A stretch of DNA of 14,113 nt from CAYQPF01 sp964419225 (lineage in GTDB: Bacteria > Cloacimonadota > Cloacimonadia > Cloacimonadales > CAYQPF01): the NCBI GenBank assembly GCA_964419225.1, contig CAYQPF010000136.1, forward strand, positions 1 through 14,113, read 5' to 3'. The notes below the pieces were generated by a model. The model made no database searches. It was not told the origin of the DNA and saw only the letters and a program-made list of their open reading frames with translations. Shown here piece by piece: positions 14,063-14,113 of this stretch. Numbering within the stretch: the stretch's first letter is position 1; every line of letters begins with the position of its first letter. Both the position numbers and the translations under genes were made by a program.

Positions 14063-14113
14063 GCCGGAAAAGCCAAGTTAGGAGCAAGGCTGAAACAAGG
14101 TTATCATGATCGG
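14063..14113 (+). pseudogene. In-frame continuation of the ABC-F second ATPase domain after the TGA
   Basis: Seventeen codons in the same frame read AGKAKLGARLKQGYHDR. In intact ABC-F proteins the stretch after the second Walker A reads like 'E-P-x-x-G-x-i-x-x-G-x-x-x-x-G-Y-Y-D-Q', so the register and spacing fit exactly. The Q-loop Gln is replaced by Arg and the second Tyr by His. It continues past the window edge. Confidence 0.7.

Noticed and set aside
1..14113. A novel defence, mobile or biosynthetic system
   Set aside because: The genes are mainly conserved housekeeping or envelope functions; no transposase, integrase, toxin-antitoxin pair, nuclease cluster or biosynthetic cluster was found.

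Overview
The window looks like a chromosomal, mostly housekeeping segment of an AT-rich, Gram-negative (two-membrane) bacterium. The best guess is a member of the FCB group, plausibly Cloacimonadota or a related candidate phylum. Reasons: an LPS-transport ATPase (LptB), a PorV/PorQ-like outer-membrane protein, a Sec-exported barrel protein with aspartate-rich calcium-binding repeats, and an 'NPLDP'-type lipoprotein with a fibronectin-III-like fold all occur together. The phylum assignment is inference; no rRNA or other marker is present. All recognisable genes are on the + strand.

Layout. Positions 2-133 hold the tail of an unrecognised protein whose last residues and stop codon are encoded by short tandem repeats. 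Two adjacent families of 7-bp tandem repeats (95-122 and 127-154) follow each other there. A consensus-like promoter (225-253) sits so close to the lptB ATG that the mRNA may be leaderless. From 261 to 8536 seven genes are packed with gaps of at most 9 bases or a 1-base overlap: lptB, rpoN (sigma-54), lpdA (dihydrolipoyl dehydrogenase), a small lipoprotein, a PcrA/UvrD helicase, a PorV/PorQ-like outer-membrane protein and dxr (MEP isoprenoid pathway). This reads as one operon. The lptB-rpoN adjacency is a known arrangement in Proteobacteria.

The 272-base gap 8537-8808 holds a degenerate repeat (AACGCGGAT twice), a perfect 10-bp inverted repeat, a good sigma-70-like promoter and a hairpin that includes a Shine-Dalgarno-like sequence. 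It is followed by full-length comEC (DNA-uptake channel with its C-terminal metallo-beta-lactamase-type domain). A near-perfect promoter (11147-11175) then drives a 532-residue exported outer-membrane protein that ends in Phe, followed by a clear intrinsic terminator (12820-12844). The last gene is an ABC-F ATPase. Its second ATPase domain is interrupted by an in-frame TGA at 14060, yet the same frame continues with family-like sequence to the window end. Neighbouring substitutions at conserved positions suggest a low-quality contig edge or a decaying gene.

Functional themes are envelope biogenesis (LptB, lipoprotein, two outer-membrane proteins), DNA repair and uptake (PcrA, ComEC), transcription (RpoN) and core metabolism (LpdA, Dxr). 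I found no convincing novel multi-gene system. The points most worth a second look are the ABC-F stop, the paired heptad repeats that form a protein's C-terminus, the possible leaderless lptB mRNA, the structured comEC leader and the Asp-rich insert in the outer-membrane protein.
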